Positions 17,858-26,436 of a DNA stretch of 64,000 bases are shown here, piece by piece; within the stretch, counting starts at the first letter, position 1, and each line of letters begins with the position of its first letter. The position numbers and the translations under genes were made by a program. Location of the stretch: assembly GCA_964610045.1 (NCBI GenBank), contig CAZSUN010000008.1:1-64000 (forward strand), given 5' to 3'. Below the pieces are notes generated by a model. It searched no databases. It was not told where the DNA came from and worked only from the letters and a program-made list of their open reading frames with translations. The stretch comes from JACCYX01 sp964610045 (GTDB lineage Bacteria > Chloroflexota > Chloroflexia > Thermomicrobiales > UBA6265).

Positions 17858-18994
17858 ATGAAAATCGCACGGTTCGAACTCGAGCGATGGATGACCCGCT
17901 GGGAACTCGATGTCGACTACGACATCTGCGAAAGCGGGATCCTGCCCCTCTCCCTGGATGCGCTGTCAGCGCTGCTCGACGATGATGTCGCCCTTGAACT
18001 TCGTTCCGAACTGATGTCGATGCCCCTCGGCTACTCCGAGGCGCGCGGCTCGCTCGCGCTGCGGTCCGCGCTCGCCGCGACCTATCGCGGCGTGACACCG
18101 AACGACATCCTCGTTACCACCGGCGCGATCGAAGCCAACTTCCTGGTGATGAATGCCTTGCTCGAACCTGGCGATCATGTCGTCGCGGTCTCACCCGCCT
18201 ACCAGCAACTGCACAGCGTGCCGCAGGCAATCGGGGCCGGCTTCACGCCCTGGCCGGTGGTCTCCGGCCCGGCCGGATTCCGGTACGACCTCGACCAGCT
18301 CGAATCGCTCCTTCGCCCGAACACCAAACTCATCGTCATCAACACGCCGCACAACCCAACCGGCGCGATCCTGAGCGATGCCGAACTGGATCGCGTGCTG
18401 GATCTCGCCCGGGAGCGGGACGCCTGGGTCCTCTCCGACGAGGCGTACCGCTGGCTGGAAATCCCGGGCGGGGAACGCCTGGTCGAGCCGGCCCGCAACC
18501 GCTACGAAAAGGCGATCAGTGTCGGCACCATGTCGAAACCCTTCGGGATGCCCGGACTACGCGTGGGCTGGATGGCGGCAACCAGTGAGATCGCGGCTCA
18601 GGCATGGGCCATGCGCGATTACCTCACCCTGAGTCCGGCAAAGATGAGCGACGCCATCGCCAGGGTGGCGATCGAACACCGGGATCGCATTCTCGCCCGG
18701 AACGGCGAGATCATGGCCACGAACCTGGCCACCGCCCGAACCTGGTTCTCGGAGAACGCCGATCTGGTCTCCTGGACAGAACCGAGGGCGGCCCTCCTGG
18801 CGATGATGTCCTATACCCTCCCCATCGACTCGGTGACCCTGGCCGACAGGCTCGCTGCCGAGGCCAGGGTCATGCTTGCGCCTGGTTCGGCCTTCGGAAT
18901 GGACCGGCATCTCAGGATCGGCATCGGCCAGCGGCCCGACATCTTCGCGGCGGGACTCGACGCCACCGCGACCTTCATGGCAACGCTGACCTGA
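17858..18994 (+). CDS. class I/II PLP-dependent aminotransferase
   Basis: 378 residues from ATG 17858, with GGAG 5 bases upstream. Fold type I signatures: NTPHNPTGAIL, the PLP-phenol Asp in LSDEAYRWLE, the Schiff-base Lys in GTMSKPFGMPGLRVGW and the substrate-carboxylate Arg in HLRIGIGQRP. The N-terminus (FELERWMTRWELDVDYDI, then ESGILPLSL) resembles a subgroup that includes capreomycidine-synthase-like proteins. That likeness is from memory and does not fix the substrate. Probably co-transcribed with the preceding transporter, which hints at an exported or imported amino compound. Confidence 0.8.
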   Translation: MKIARFELERWMTRWELDVDYDICESGILPLSLDALSALLDDDVALELRSELMSMPLGYSEARGSLALRSALAATYRGVTPNDILVTTGAIEANFLVMNALLEPGDHVVAVSPAYQQLHSVPQAIGAGFTPWPVVSGPAGFRYDLDQLESLLRPNTKLIVINTPHNPTGAILSDAELDRVLDLARERDAWVLSDEAYRWLEIPGGERLVEPARNRYEKAISVGTMSKPFGMPGLRVGWMAATSEIAAQAWAMRDYLTLSPAKMSDAIARVAIEHRDRILARNGEIMATNLATARTWFSENADLVSWTEPRAALLAMMSYTLPIDSVTLADRLAAEARVMLAPGSAFGMDRHLRIGIGQRPDIFAAGLDATATFMATLT

Positions 18995-19173
18995 CCGCTT
19001 CCCGGTAGGGCGTCGCCTGTCAAACGCAGGGTTCCTGCCGCTCCGAGGCGATGTGCCAGCGGTATGTTGTCACGATGATACGAATATCAGCCTAATTTTC
19101 TTCCGGCACGCGTATTGCTAGACTCCGTGTGGGTCCCAGGCAACATCGTCTCGTCATGGAAGGAAGGTTCACC

Positions 19174-19764
19174 GTGCCGGAGGTCCTGATCATCGAGTTC
19201 AACGATGCCACTGCGGATGACTATCAGGCGGTCAACTCGCTTCTTGGCTTCAACCCGGCAACTGGCGCCGGCGAGCCACCCCAGGGACTGATCCAGCATA
19301 CCGCCGCGATTGGTGACCACACTCTCCTCGTCGCCGAGGTCTGGGAATCGCAGGCTGCACAGGGCGCCTTCCTGGCCAATCGGCTCGGCCCCGCTTTGGG
19401 CCAAGCTGGTGTTGCCGCTCCCAGCCGAAACGCCTGGTTCCCAGCGCTCGCCTGGTGGAGCAAGGATTCCCAAGGCCCGTTGGCCATGATCCTTGAGTTT
19501 CCGGGCTTTGGTCCAGAGCAGTTCCGGGCAGTGCTCGATCTCCTCAAGTCGAACGCCGACGGCAGCGGCAACTGGCCAGCCGGGATGACCGCGCACATCG
19601 GGGCGTCGGACGGCGAGCGGGTGCTGGTCGTCGAGCAATGGGCGTCTGCCGAGGCGCAGGAAGCCGCCATGCGTGATGTCCTGATCCCAGCCCTGACACA
19701 CTTCAACGTCCCGCCACCGGCACGTGCCGAATCGCTCACGGCAATCGGTCACTGGGCAAGGTAG
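19174..19764 (+). CDS. tandem ABM-like (dimeric alpha/beta-barrel) protein
   Basis: 196 residues from GTG 19174, with GGAAGGAAGG upstream. Two similar halves of about 95 residues: EVLIIEFNDATADDYQAV with LLVAEVWESQAAQGAFL, then LAMILEFPGFGPEQFRAV with VLVVEQWASAEAQEAAM. This is the beta-alpha-beta pattern of antibiotic-biosynthesis-monooxygenase-like domains, here as an internal duplication that could form a pseudo-dimer. Reaction unknown. It stands alone: 179 bases separate it from the aminotransferase, and the next gene is on the opposite strand. Confidence 0.6.
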   Translation: MPEVLIIEFNDATADDYQAVNSLLGFNPATGAGEPPQGLIQHTAAIGDHTLLVAEVWESQAAQGAFLANRLGPALGQAGVAAPSRNAWFPALAWWSKDSQGPLAMILEFPGFGPEQFRAVLDLLKSNADGSGNWPAGMTAHIGASDGERVLVVEQWASAEAQEAAMRDVLIPALTHFNVPPPARAESLTAIGHWAR

Positions 19765-19843
19765 CTGGCGGTCCCGGCCACCTCGAAACAGCCGCGATCA
19801 CGGCCGTGGCATCCCGCCTGGGTAATGCCACGGCCGGTCCGGT

Positions 19844-21454
19844 TCACTCGCCTGCGGGTTCGAGGTTTTCGGGCTGCGCGGCGGTGTCACGGACGACCGT
19901 GCGCGACTGCTCCCGCAGGAACTGCATGACATAGTACGGGCCAAGCGCGCCCTTCCCGGAGGATCCACTCCCCTTCCAGCCGCAGAACGGCTGGCACTCC
20001 GGCCAGGCGCCGGTCGTGGCGCCACCTGACCGGTTGGCGTAGACCACGCCAGCCTCGATCGTGTTGAAGAACTGGTCGATCTCGGCCTCGTCCTCGGTGA
20101 AGATACCGGCTGTCAACCCGTACTCGGTATCGTTCGCGGCGACGAGTGCCGCATCGAGCGACTCAATCGGGGCGACCGCCAGGAACGGCAGGAACAACTC
20201 ACGATGGAACAGTTCGTGGTCGATGGGCAGGCCATCGACGATCGTGGGCTCGACGAACGTGCCGTTGGCAAGTGCCGGATCGTTTGGCCGCTGGCCACCT
20301 GCCCGGATCGTCCCACCCTCGGCAAGCCTCACCGCCTCCTCGAAGCGCGCAACCGCGCTGGCATCGATCACCGGACCGACGAATGTCGCCCGCTCGGCCG
20401 GATCGCCCACCACCAATTCGGCAGTACGCGCAACAAGCCGGTCAATGAACTCGTCGTAGATCGGGCGCTCGACATAGACCCGCGAGCAGGCCGAACACTT
20501 CTGGCCGGAAAACCCGAATGCCGACCGGGCAACGCCCTCAACCGCCTTGGCGATGTCGGCGTTGCGCGTGACGATGGCAGGGTTCTTGCCACCCATCTCG
20601 GTGATGATCGGCTTCGGGAATTCGGTCGCGAACGTCGAATAGAGGTCCATCCCGACCTCCTTCGAGCCGGTGAAGACCGCGCCGTCGACATCCGGATGCT
20701 TGACCAGCGGTTCGCCGACAGCGCCACCGCCGCCGGTCACGAAATGCAGGACGTCAACCGGGATCCCGCCAGCAATCAGCGCCTCATACAGCTTGTACCC
20801 GGAGAGCGCCGTCGCGCTGGCCGGCTTGAAGACGACGGTGTTGCCGGCGACGAGTGCCGCCGAGATCGGTCCGGCCGCCAGCGCGGTCGGGAAGTTGAAC
20901 GGCGAGAGCACCGCCCAGACTCCAAACGGCCGCAGCACCGAAACGTTCTCTTCACGCGGGTCGATGGACTGCATCGGCAGGGTGTACCCGTCGGCAAGGA
21001 CGACCTGCTTCGCGTAATAGTCGAGGAGATCGGCGGCCTCCTCGACCTCACCGATCGCTTCCGTCCGGGACTTGCCCGCTTCATGAATCATCGTCGCCGC
21101 GAGGTCAAACTTCCGGTCGCGAATTGCATCCGCGGCGGACTGAATGATGGCGACCCGCTCGTGCCACGGGCGCGCCGCCCAGGCCGGGTAGGCAGCCTTT
21201 GCCGCCGCCACGGCGGCATTCACATCATCGACGGTACCGGACTGCATCCGGGCCAGCACCACCGTCGTATCCGCCGGCGCGACGACATCGAAGGTCGAGC
21301 GCCCGGAGATACCCTCCCCGGCAATCACCATGGGGTACTCAGCGCCGAACGTCTTGCCGAACGCTTCCAGCGCCTCATCGAAGGTGGCGTGCATCGCCTC
21401 GATCTCGGCGGGCGTGGAGGTGTACGTGATCTTCTGCTGGGCGGATGCGGCCAT
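19844..21454 (-). CDS. rocA: L-glutamate gamma-semialdehyde (1-pyrroline-5-carboxylate) dehydrogenase
   Basis: 536 residues from ATG 21454 with GGAG upstream. An NAD-dependent aldehyde dehydrogenase of the RocA type, oxidising glutamate semialdehyde to glutamate in proline and arginine breakdown. Motifs: SPFNFPTALAAGPI, VVFKPAS, FTGSKEVG, catalytic Glu in EMGGKNP, and the family-specific FGFSGQKCSACSR with the catalytic Cys. The C-terminus has the NRSGGATTGAWP and FCGWKGSGSSGKG segments expected for P5C dehydrogenases. No proline dehydrogenase gene is in the window. Confidence 0.92.
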   Translation of the reverse strand: MAASAQQKITYTSTPAEIEAMHATFDEALEAFGKTFGAEYPMVIAGEGISGRSTFDVVAPADTTVVLARMQSGTVDDVNAAVAAAKAAYPAWAARPWHERVAIIQSAADAIRDRKFDLAATMIHEAGKSRTEAIGEVEEAADLLDYYAKQVVLADGYTLPMQSIDPREENVSVLRPFGVWAVLSPFNFPTALAAGPISAALVAGNTVVFKPASATALSGYKLYEALIAGGIPVDVLHFVTGGGGAVGEPLVKHPDVDGAVFTGSKEVGMDLYSTFATEFPKPIITEMGGKNPAIVTRNADIAKAVEGVARSAFGFSGQKCSACSRVYVERPIYDEFIDRLVARTAELVVGDPAERATFVGPVIDASAVARFEEAVRLAEGGTIRAGGQRPNDPALANGTFVEPTIVDGLPIDHELFHRELFLPFLAVAPIESLDAALVAANDTEYGLTAGIFTEDEAEIDQFFNTIEAGVVYANRSGGATTGAWPECQPFCGWKGSGSSGKGALGPYYVMQFLREQSRTVVRDTAAQPENLEPAGE

Positions 21455-21544
21455 TGGCGAGATACTCCTGGACCGGGACGGCCCCGGCGAGCCGCCCCTG
21501 CAACATCGATTCACGATTCGCCGTCCGGCCACAAACGACCGCCG

Positions 21545-21925
21545 CTACGAATACGGACCCAGTATCGCCGATATTTCCACCCGGTTCCCGAACGGATCGA
21601 GGGTAAAGAAGCGCGGCCGGTTCGGAATGGCGTCCGTTTCCTCGGTCCCATAACCATTGGCTTCCAGCGCGGCCCGGATCTCGTCCGGGTTATCGACACG
21701 GATGCACAGGTGCTGTCCAGGAGAGTTCGGGCCGCGGTCGTCGGTGTACACGTGGACCTCGTCGCCACTGTCACCGATGGTGAACCAGACGAATCGCTCC
21801 GTTCCGAGCACGGACGGCGGCGTGATTTCGGTGAGCCCGATCGTCTCGCCGTAGAAGCGCCGCGCCTTCTCGTTGCCGCCGGTCGGCATCGGGACGCTGG
21901 CGTGCTGGAGACTGATGACTGCCAT
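21545..21925 (-). CDS. VOC (glyoxalase/dioxygenase fold) family protein
   Basis: 126 residues with a GGGAGG ribosome site before ATG 21925. A single vicinal-oxygen-chelate domain: N-terminal LQHASVPMP with ARRFYGETIGL, central DEVHVYTDDRG, QHLCIRVDN, and the C-terminal FFTLDPFGNRVEI that carries the usual metal Glu. Substrate cannot be told. It lies 90 bases upstream of rocA on the same strand and may be co-transcribed with it. Confidence 0.8.
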   Translation of the reverse strand: MAVISLQHASVPMPTGGNEKARRFYGETIGLTEITPPSVLGTERFVWFTIGDSGDEVHVYTDDRGPNSPGQHLCIRVDNPDEIRAALEANGYGTEETDAIPNRPRFFTLDPFGNRVEISAILGPYS

Positions 21926-22035
21926 GGTGACGGACCTCCCTGGTTGACGGTAAATGTCAACGTTCGTAGCGGCGATCCTCCGCGATCGCCTTCAATGGAT
22001 CAACCTCTCACCAGCGGGCAGGGCTTTCCACAACC

Positions 22036-23217
22036 TTACCGGGTGAGAAGACTGGCGAGGTTGCGCTTTACTCGATCACCAATCTTTCCCGGTAGCTTCG
22101 CACCGTTCGCCGGTGTCGTCACCCCGGCAACACCGGACAGTTCCGGCAGGGAGAACCAGCGCCAGGGTCGTTCCCGATCGAGCTGCCGGTCTCGTTTCAT
22201 CATTGCCCGGGCGTCGGACTCGAATGCCCGGTCCAACCGGTCAGAGAACTTGCCCAGCTGGCGGGTCGACAGGTCGCTCCCTGATACCGCCTGGTGAATC
22301 ACGTCTGCGGCTATCCGGACAAGGGTGAGCGTGGTGGAGAATCCGTCTCGATTGAGGGGATTCGTCACCCCGACCAGATCGTTGACGACCATCGCCCTGC
22401 CGCGCTGGAAGCGATTCCTGCGACTCAATCCGCCAACGGGCACCACCTCGGTCACGAACGCACCACGCGTCAGTCCATCGATCCGGTCCATCACCATCGT
22501 ATCGGCAAGGACTTCATCAAGGAACTCGCTGATGTGACGGGCGGTTGCCATTTCGTCTTCCAGAAGCATCGCGACCTTGACAGTGACGGCGTCACGACCG
22601 GGAATCACCAGGACATGCCCGTTCGATCCCCAACTCGCGGCTCGCGTGTACGCCAGGACGCTTCCGGCTTTCGGCGGTATGCCGTCAAAACGCAGTTTCG
22701 CCAGGTGCATCAATTCTGTTGGCAGCCAGTCCGGGCGCAATCCCAGGCTCTCCGGCAACCGGGGGTCCGACTCATCGGCGAACACCACCAGATCGGCTTC
22801 GAAGGTCAGGTGCCCGGATCGCGTGCGGACACCACTCAGCACAGACTGACGCCAAACAAGGTCCACTTCATCCTGGTTCGCCACGATGGTGACGCCCCGC
22901 CGTTTGGCTCTGGATCGAAGCGCGTCCAGCAGCTGGCGGTGCTCGACCGCGTACCACCCGTTGACCGTCACGCCTGCTCCGGCACGCATCACCTCGCTGA
23001 CCGGCACGGCAACCAGGGATTCCGGGTCCAGCCCGATATCCCCAAGTGCGGAACTCGTCACGATCCCGTGGTATTGCTGCGACCGGCCCGGCGGGAAGCT
23101 TTGCTCCAGGACGAGGACGTCGAGCAGGTCAGTGTCGAGCATCGTCGCCAGTGTCAGGCCCGACAAGCCCGCCCCGAGGATCAGCACGAGTGGACGTTGC
23201 CCGGCCTCGCGCGTCAT
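22036..23217 (-). CDS. FAD-dependent oxidoreductase, FixC/ETF-quinone-oxidoreductase-like
   Basis: 393 residues. N-terminal dinucleotide fold VLILGAGLSGLTLA, EHRQLLDALRSRAKRRGV and, later, VVNDLVGVTNPLNRDGFS, corresponding to the GDAAG...NP region of FixC-like flavoproteins. The ATG overlaps the etfA stop (ATGA at 23214-23217). By position it should pass electrons from EtfAB to quinone. I see no ferredoxin-like Cys cluster at the C-terminus, so it is closer to FixC than to full ETF-QO, and the FAD motifs are divergent. A monooxygenase-like role is the alternative. Confidence 0.6.
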   Translation of the reverse strand: MTREAGQRPLVLILGAGLSGLTLATMLDTDLLDVLVLEQSFPPGRSQQYHGIVTSSALGDIGLDPESLVAVPVSEVMRAGAGVTVNGWYAVEHRQLLDALRSRAKRRGVTIVANQDEVDLVWRQSVLSGVRTRSGHLTFEADLVVFADESDPRLPESLGLRPDWLPTELMHLAKLRFDGIPPKAGSVLAYTRAASWGSNGHVLVIPGRDAVTVKVAMLLEDEMATARHISEFLDEVLADTMVMDRIDGLTRGAFVTEVVPVGGLSRRNRFQRGRAMVVNDLVGVTNPLNRDGFSTTLTLVRIAADVIHQAVSGSDLSTRQLGKFSDRLDRAFESDARAMMKRDRQLDRERPWRWFSLPELSGVAGVTTPANGAKLPGKIGDRVKRNLASLLTR

Positions 23218-24215
23218 TCCAGTTCCGCCTCGCGGGTCGCACGCAACTCCGCAATCAGTGCCGGAACCACTTCGAAGAGGTCGCCGACAATGCCGAACGA
23301 TGCCAGCTTGAAGATGGGGGCATCGGGATCACGATTGATAGCGACGATGAATTCCGATCCCTGCATACCGACGAGATGCTGGGGCGCTCCGGAGATGCCG
23401 ACCGCGAGGTAGAGCTTCGGGCTGACGATATGGCCAGTGGAGCCTACCTGGTCATCATGCGTGCGCCATCCAGCGCCAACGGTGGCGCCGGAGGCCCCGA
23501 CCGTGGCATCGAGTTCCACCGCCAGCTCCTCGATCAGGGCGAACTGTTCGGGACCGCCGAGACCGCGGCCACCCGCGACGATTCGCTCGGCGTCCGCCAG
23601 GGCTTTCGCGCCCGAGTCGTGCGCGGCCACGGATTCGAGGACGACCCGGCAATCGGTATCGTCGACGGCGACCGCCAGACGTTCGATCGGGGCCTGCTGA
23701 TCGCCTCGCTCGGCGGGCTTGAATGTGCCCGGTGAAACAGTCACGACTGCCGGCTGCGCGTCCACGAACCGGACGGCAGTGACGACCCGCGCCCCCAGCA
23801 CCGCGCGGGTCGCGACCAGGGCGCCGTCCTCGACCGTCAGTCCGGTGGCATCGGGGACGAGTCCGGTGTCAAGCCGCGCGGCGACCCGTGCGGCGTAGTC
23901 GCGGCCCGTGATCGAACTCGGAATCAGCACCGCGAAGGGTTCGATCGCCAGAATGATCTGGGCAATGGCCGAAACCCACGGTCCGGCCACGAACGGTTCG
24001 AGCGCATCGTGGGCAACGCTGACGATCCGATCGATACCGGAAATCGTCGCCAGGTCATTCGCGAACCGGCCGGGATTGCTGCCAGCCACCGCGACGACGA
24101 CCTCGCCACCGGTCTGGCCGGCGAGCATGCGAGCAGCCGTGACGAGTTCGAGTGATTGGGGTCGGAGCCTGCCCTCGTGGTGCTCGGCGATGACGAGGAT
24201 GTCGATGTTGGTCAT
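23214..24215 (-). CDS. etfA: electron transfer flavoprotein alpha subunit
   Basis: 333 residues from ATG 24215. N-terminal ETF fold (DILVIAEHHEGRLRPQSLEL) and the C-terminal FAD-binding part with VGASGATVGAGW, QVGSTGHIVSPKLYLAVGIS, QHLVGMQGSE and INRDPDAPIF, all standard for EtfA. With EtfB it accepts electrons from acyl-CoA dehydrogenases. It follows etfB by 79 bases and its stop overlaps the start of the FixC-like gene. Confidence 0.93.
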   Translation of the reverse strand: MTNIDILVIAEHHEGRLRPQSLELVTAARMLAGQTGGEVVVAVAGSNPGRFANDLATISGIDRIVSVAHDALEPFVAGPWVSAIAQIILAIEPFAVLIPSSITGRDYAARVAARLDTGLVPDATGLTVEDGALVATRAVLGARVVTAVRFVDAQPAVVTVSPGTFKPAERGDQQAPIERLAVAVDDTDCRVVLESVAAHDSGAKALADAERIVAGGRGLGGPEQFALIEELAVELDATVGASGATVGAGWRTHDDQVGSTGHIVSPKLYLAVGISGAPQHLVGMQGSEFIVAINRDPDAPIFKLASFGIVGDLFEVVPALIAELRATREAELE

Positions 24216-24294
24216 GGCATGGCACCGCGCGATGTCGTGCGCGCAGCGAGTCCCCGGACGATACGTCGCTGGTACTCCCTGCAGCGAAGGTGGT

Positions 24295-25065
24295 TCATGC
24301 GAGCTTCCGTTCCTTGAGCCAGGCAACCAGTTGGCGGGCCGCTTCCGGTGCGGAGACATCCCGGAGAATGGTCCCGATGGATTCACGAACCTCGGCGACC
24401 GGCTCCGTCCAGGCCAGGCGAATGCGTTGGTCCAGGTCCGGCGTCACCGTCTGGATCTGCTTCTTTTTCGCCTGCATCATCCCTCGCAGGGTCGGGTAAC
24501 GCTGCTCACCATCGCGGCCAGACAACACGACGAGCACCGCCGGCAGCATCACGGACACGTCTTCCTTGGTCCGCTCGGCATCACGGCGAATTTGGAGCCT
24601 GTCGCCATCGAGTGACGCCTGGGTCACCAGTGAGACGTGGGGCCAACCCAACACTTCCGCAACCTGTGGCCCAACCTGTGCAGCTTCGTAGTCCTCGCTC
24701 GCCTGCCCGGCAATCACGATGTCAGCGCCAAGATTCTGTGCCTGGGCCGCGAGCAAGCGCGCCAGTGCGAGGGTGTCGATCCCGTTGTGATCCGGCAGAT
24801 CGATCAGGACCGCCTCGTCGGCGCCGCTGGCGAGACACCGGAGCAGGATCTCGCGGGAGGAGGGCGGACCGGCCGTCACCACCGTCACGGTGCCGCCTGC
24901 CTGTTCGCGCAGTCCGATCGCCGCGGCCAGCGCGTAGCGATCGTACGTGTTCATCGCAAGCGTCGAACCCAGGCGGGGACGATGGGTATTGGAGTCAATC
25001 GTGATCTCGTTGATGTCGTGAACCTGCTTGACCAGAACCACGATGTTGGGCTGGACCAGACTCAT
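24295..25065 (-). CDS. etfB: electron transfer flavoprotein beta subunit
   Basis: 256 residues. EtfB marks: VVLVKQVHDINEI, MNTYDRYALAAAIGLRE, VTVVTAGPP with LLRCLASGADEAVLI, IVIAGQASEDYEAAQVGP and LPAVLVVLSGRDGEQRYPTLRGMMQAKKK. Its ATG overlaps the enoyl-CoA hydratase stop by 4 bases. Works with EtfA, encoded next. Confidence 0.93.
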   Translation of the reverse strand: MSLVQPNIVVLVKQVHDINEITIDSNTHRPRLGSTLAMNTYDRYALAAAIGLREQAGGTVTVVTAGPPSSREILLRCLASGADEAVLIDLPDHNGIDTLALARLLAAQAQNLGADIVIAGQASEDYEAAQVGPQVAEVLGWPHVSLVTQASLDGDRLQIRRDAERTKEDVSVMLPAVLVVLSGRDGEQRYPTLRGMMQAKKKQIQTVTPDLDQRIRLAWTEPVAEVRESIGTILRDVSAPEAARQLVAWLKERKLA

Positions 25066-25841
25066 GAGTCACCGCCGTCGGCAAACGCCGGTTTCCGCCG
25101 TTCGATGAACGCGTGCATACCTTCCTTCCGGTCAGGGAGTACAAAGGCATCGGCAAAGGCTGCTGCCTCTGCATCCAATCCGGCCTGGTCCGCGCCGCGC
25201 GTCATCGCGATCATTCGTTTCGCAGCCCGGACGTTGGCGGGACTATTGGCCGCGATCGCCTCGGCCAGCGCGATCGCCGCGGACATCAATCTGTCAGGCT
25301 CATAGACGGAGTTGATGAGGCCGATCCGGAGTGCCTCGACCGCATCCACACGACGACCGGTGAAGATCAACTCGGCGGCCATTCCCGGCCCTACAACGCG
25401 CGGCAGGCGTTGCGACCCTCCCCAGCCAGGCGGTATGCCAAGCGAGACCTCGGGTTGGGCGAATACGGCATTGGTCGAGGCGATCCGGATGTCGCTGGCC
25501 AGGGCAAGCTCGCACCCACCGCCGAGGGCGAACCCGTTGACGGCCGCGACGACCGGCTGGGACGCCAGCTCGATGGCGCGGGTGGCGGCATGACCGAGTT
25601 CGCCGAACAGGCGTCCTTCATCCGCGGTGTACTCCGCCATTTCGCGGATGTCTGCGCCGGCAACGAACGCGCGGTCGCCAGCCCCGGTCAGGACGATGGC
25701 GCGCACGCCCCGATCACCGGATAACTCGTCGATGCGCGCACGGAGTTCCCGCAGCCCATCCGCGTCAAGCGCATTGAGCTTGTCCGGCCGGTTGATGGTG
25801 ACGACCGCGACGGGACCCCGGCGCTCGACCTCAATCGCCAT
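25062..25841 (-). CDS. enoyl-CoA hydratase/isomerase (crotonase family)
   Basis: 259 residues from ATG 25841. Crotonase motifs: INRPDKLNALD, AFVAGADIREM (oxyanion-hole loop), NGFALGGGCELALASDIRIAS, and PEVSLGIPPGWGGSQRLPR with the catalytic Glu. Hydrates 2-enoyl-CoA in beta-oxidation-type pathways. The start lies within the end of the carbonic-anhydrase-like gene (11-base overlap) and its stop overlaps etfB, placing it firmly in the operon. Confidence 0.9.
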   Translation of the reverse strand: MAIEVERRGPVAVVTINRPDKLNALDADGLRELRARIDELSGDRGVRAIVLTGAGDRAFVAGADIREMAEYTADEGRLFGELGHAATRAIELASQPVVAAVNGFALGGGCELALASDIRIASTNAVFAQPEVSLGIPPGWGGSQRLPRVVGPGMAAELIFTGRRVDAVEALRIGLINSVYEPDRLMSAAIALAEAIAANSPANVRAAKRMIAMTRGADQAGLDAEAAAFADAFVLPDRKEGMHAFIERRKPAFADGGDS

Positions 25842-26436
25842 CGGAGATTTCGCCTTCCTGCACGCCGTACAGAACGGCCAGTTCATCGCGGTAGACGCGG
25901 CTGACCTCGACGTACCGCCCGGGAATCGCCGCCAGGTGTTCCGCCTGGGCCTCGTCGAGCCGGCTGCGCTCCTTCGCGGGGACGCCAACCATGACCGCCC
26001 CGGCTGGAACGGACACGCGTTCGGACACGAGCGCTCCCGCGGCGATGACCGCGCCATCGCCAACCGACGAATACGACATGATGATCGCGCCCATGCCGAC
26101 CAAAACGCCATTCCCGATCGTCGTGCCGTGGACGATGGCGGTGTGACCCACCGTGACATCGTCACCGATCACGACCGGTGCATCCTCGTTGACGTGGATG
26201 AGGGTGCCATCCTGGATGTTGCTCCGGCTGCCGATCGTAATCGGCGCGATGTCTCCTCGGACGGTGGTGTTGAACCAGATGCTCGTCTCCGGACCGACGG
26301 ACACATTCCCGATGACAACCGCGCCAGGCGCCACGAACGCGGAATCGTCGATGGTTGGCCAGGCGTCCCTGTACGGCAGGATGATCGCTCCCGGAAATCG
26401 ATGGGCATACCCGGCGCGCCGGTCGAGTGCAGTCAT
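25831..26436 (-). CDS. gamma-carbonic-anhydrase-like left-handed beta-helix protein
   Basis: 201 residues from ATG 26436, whose first bases overlap the thiolase stop (ATGA). Left-handed hexapeptide repeats (IGNVSVGPETSIWFNTTVRGD, split here by memory of the PaaY/YrdA/gamma-CA family) and zinc-ligand histidines in TLIHVNED and VGHTAIVHG. Members act as carbonic anhydrases or as CoA-thioester-handling proteins such as PaaY. Its place inside a CoA-ester oxidation operon favours a thioesterase-like or CoA-linked role, an inference. Confidence 0.85.
   Translation of the reverse strand: MTALDRRAGYAHRFPGAIILPYRDAWPTIDDSAFVAPGAVVIGNVSVGPETSIWFNTTVRGDIAPITIGSRSNIQDGTLIHVNEDAPVVIGDDVTVGHTAIVHGTTIGNGVLVGMGAIIMSYSSVGDGAVIAAGALVSERVSVPAGAVMVGVPAKERSRLDEAQAEHLAAIPGRYVEVSRVYRDELAVLYGVQEGEISDGD

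Noticed and set aside
20204..22297. 697-codon plus-strand frame opposite rocA and the VOC gene
   Set aside because: Arg-rich shadow frame with no family features, crossing three real features.
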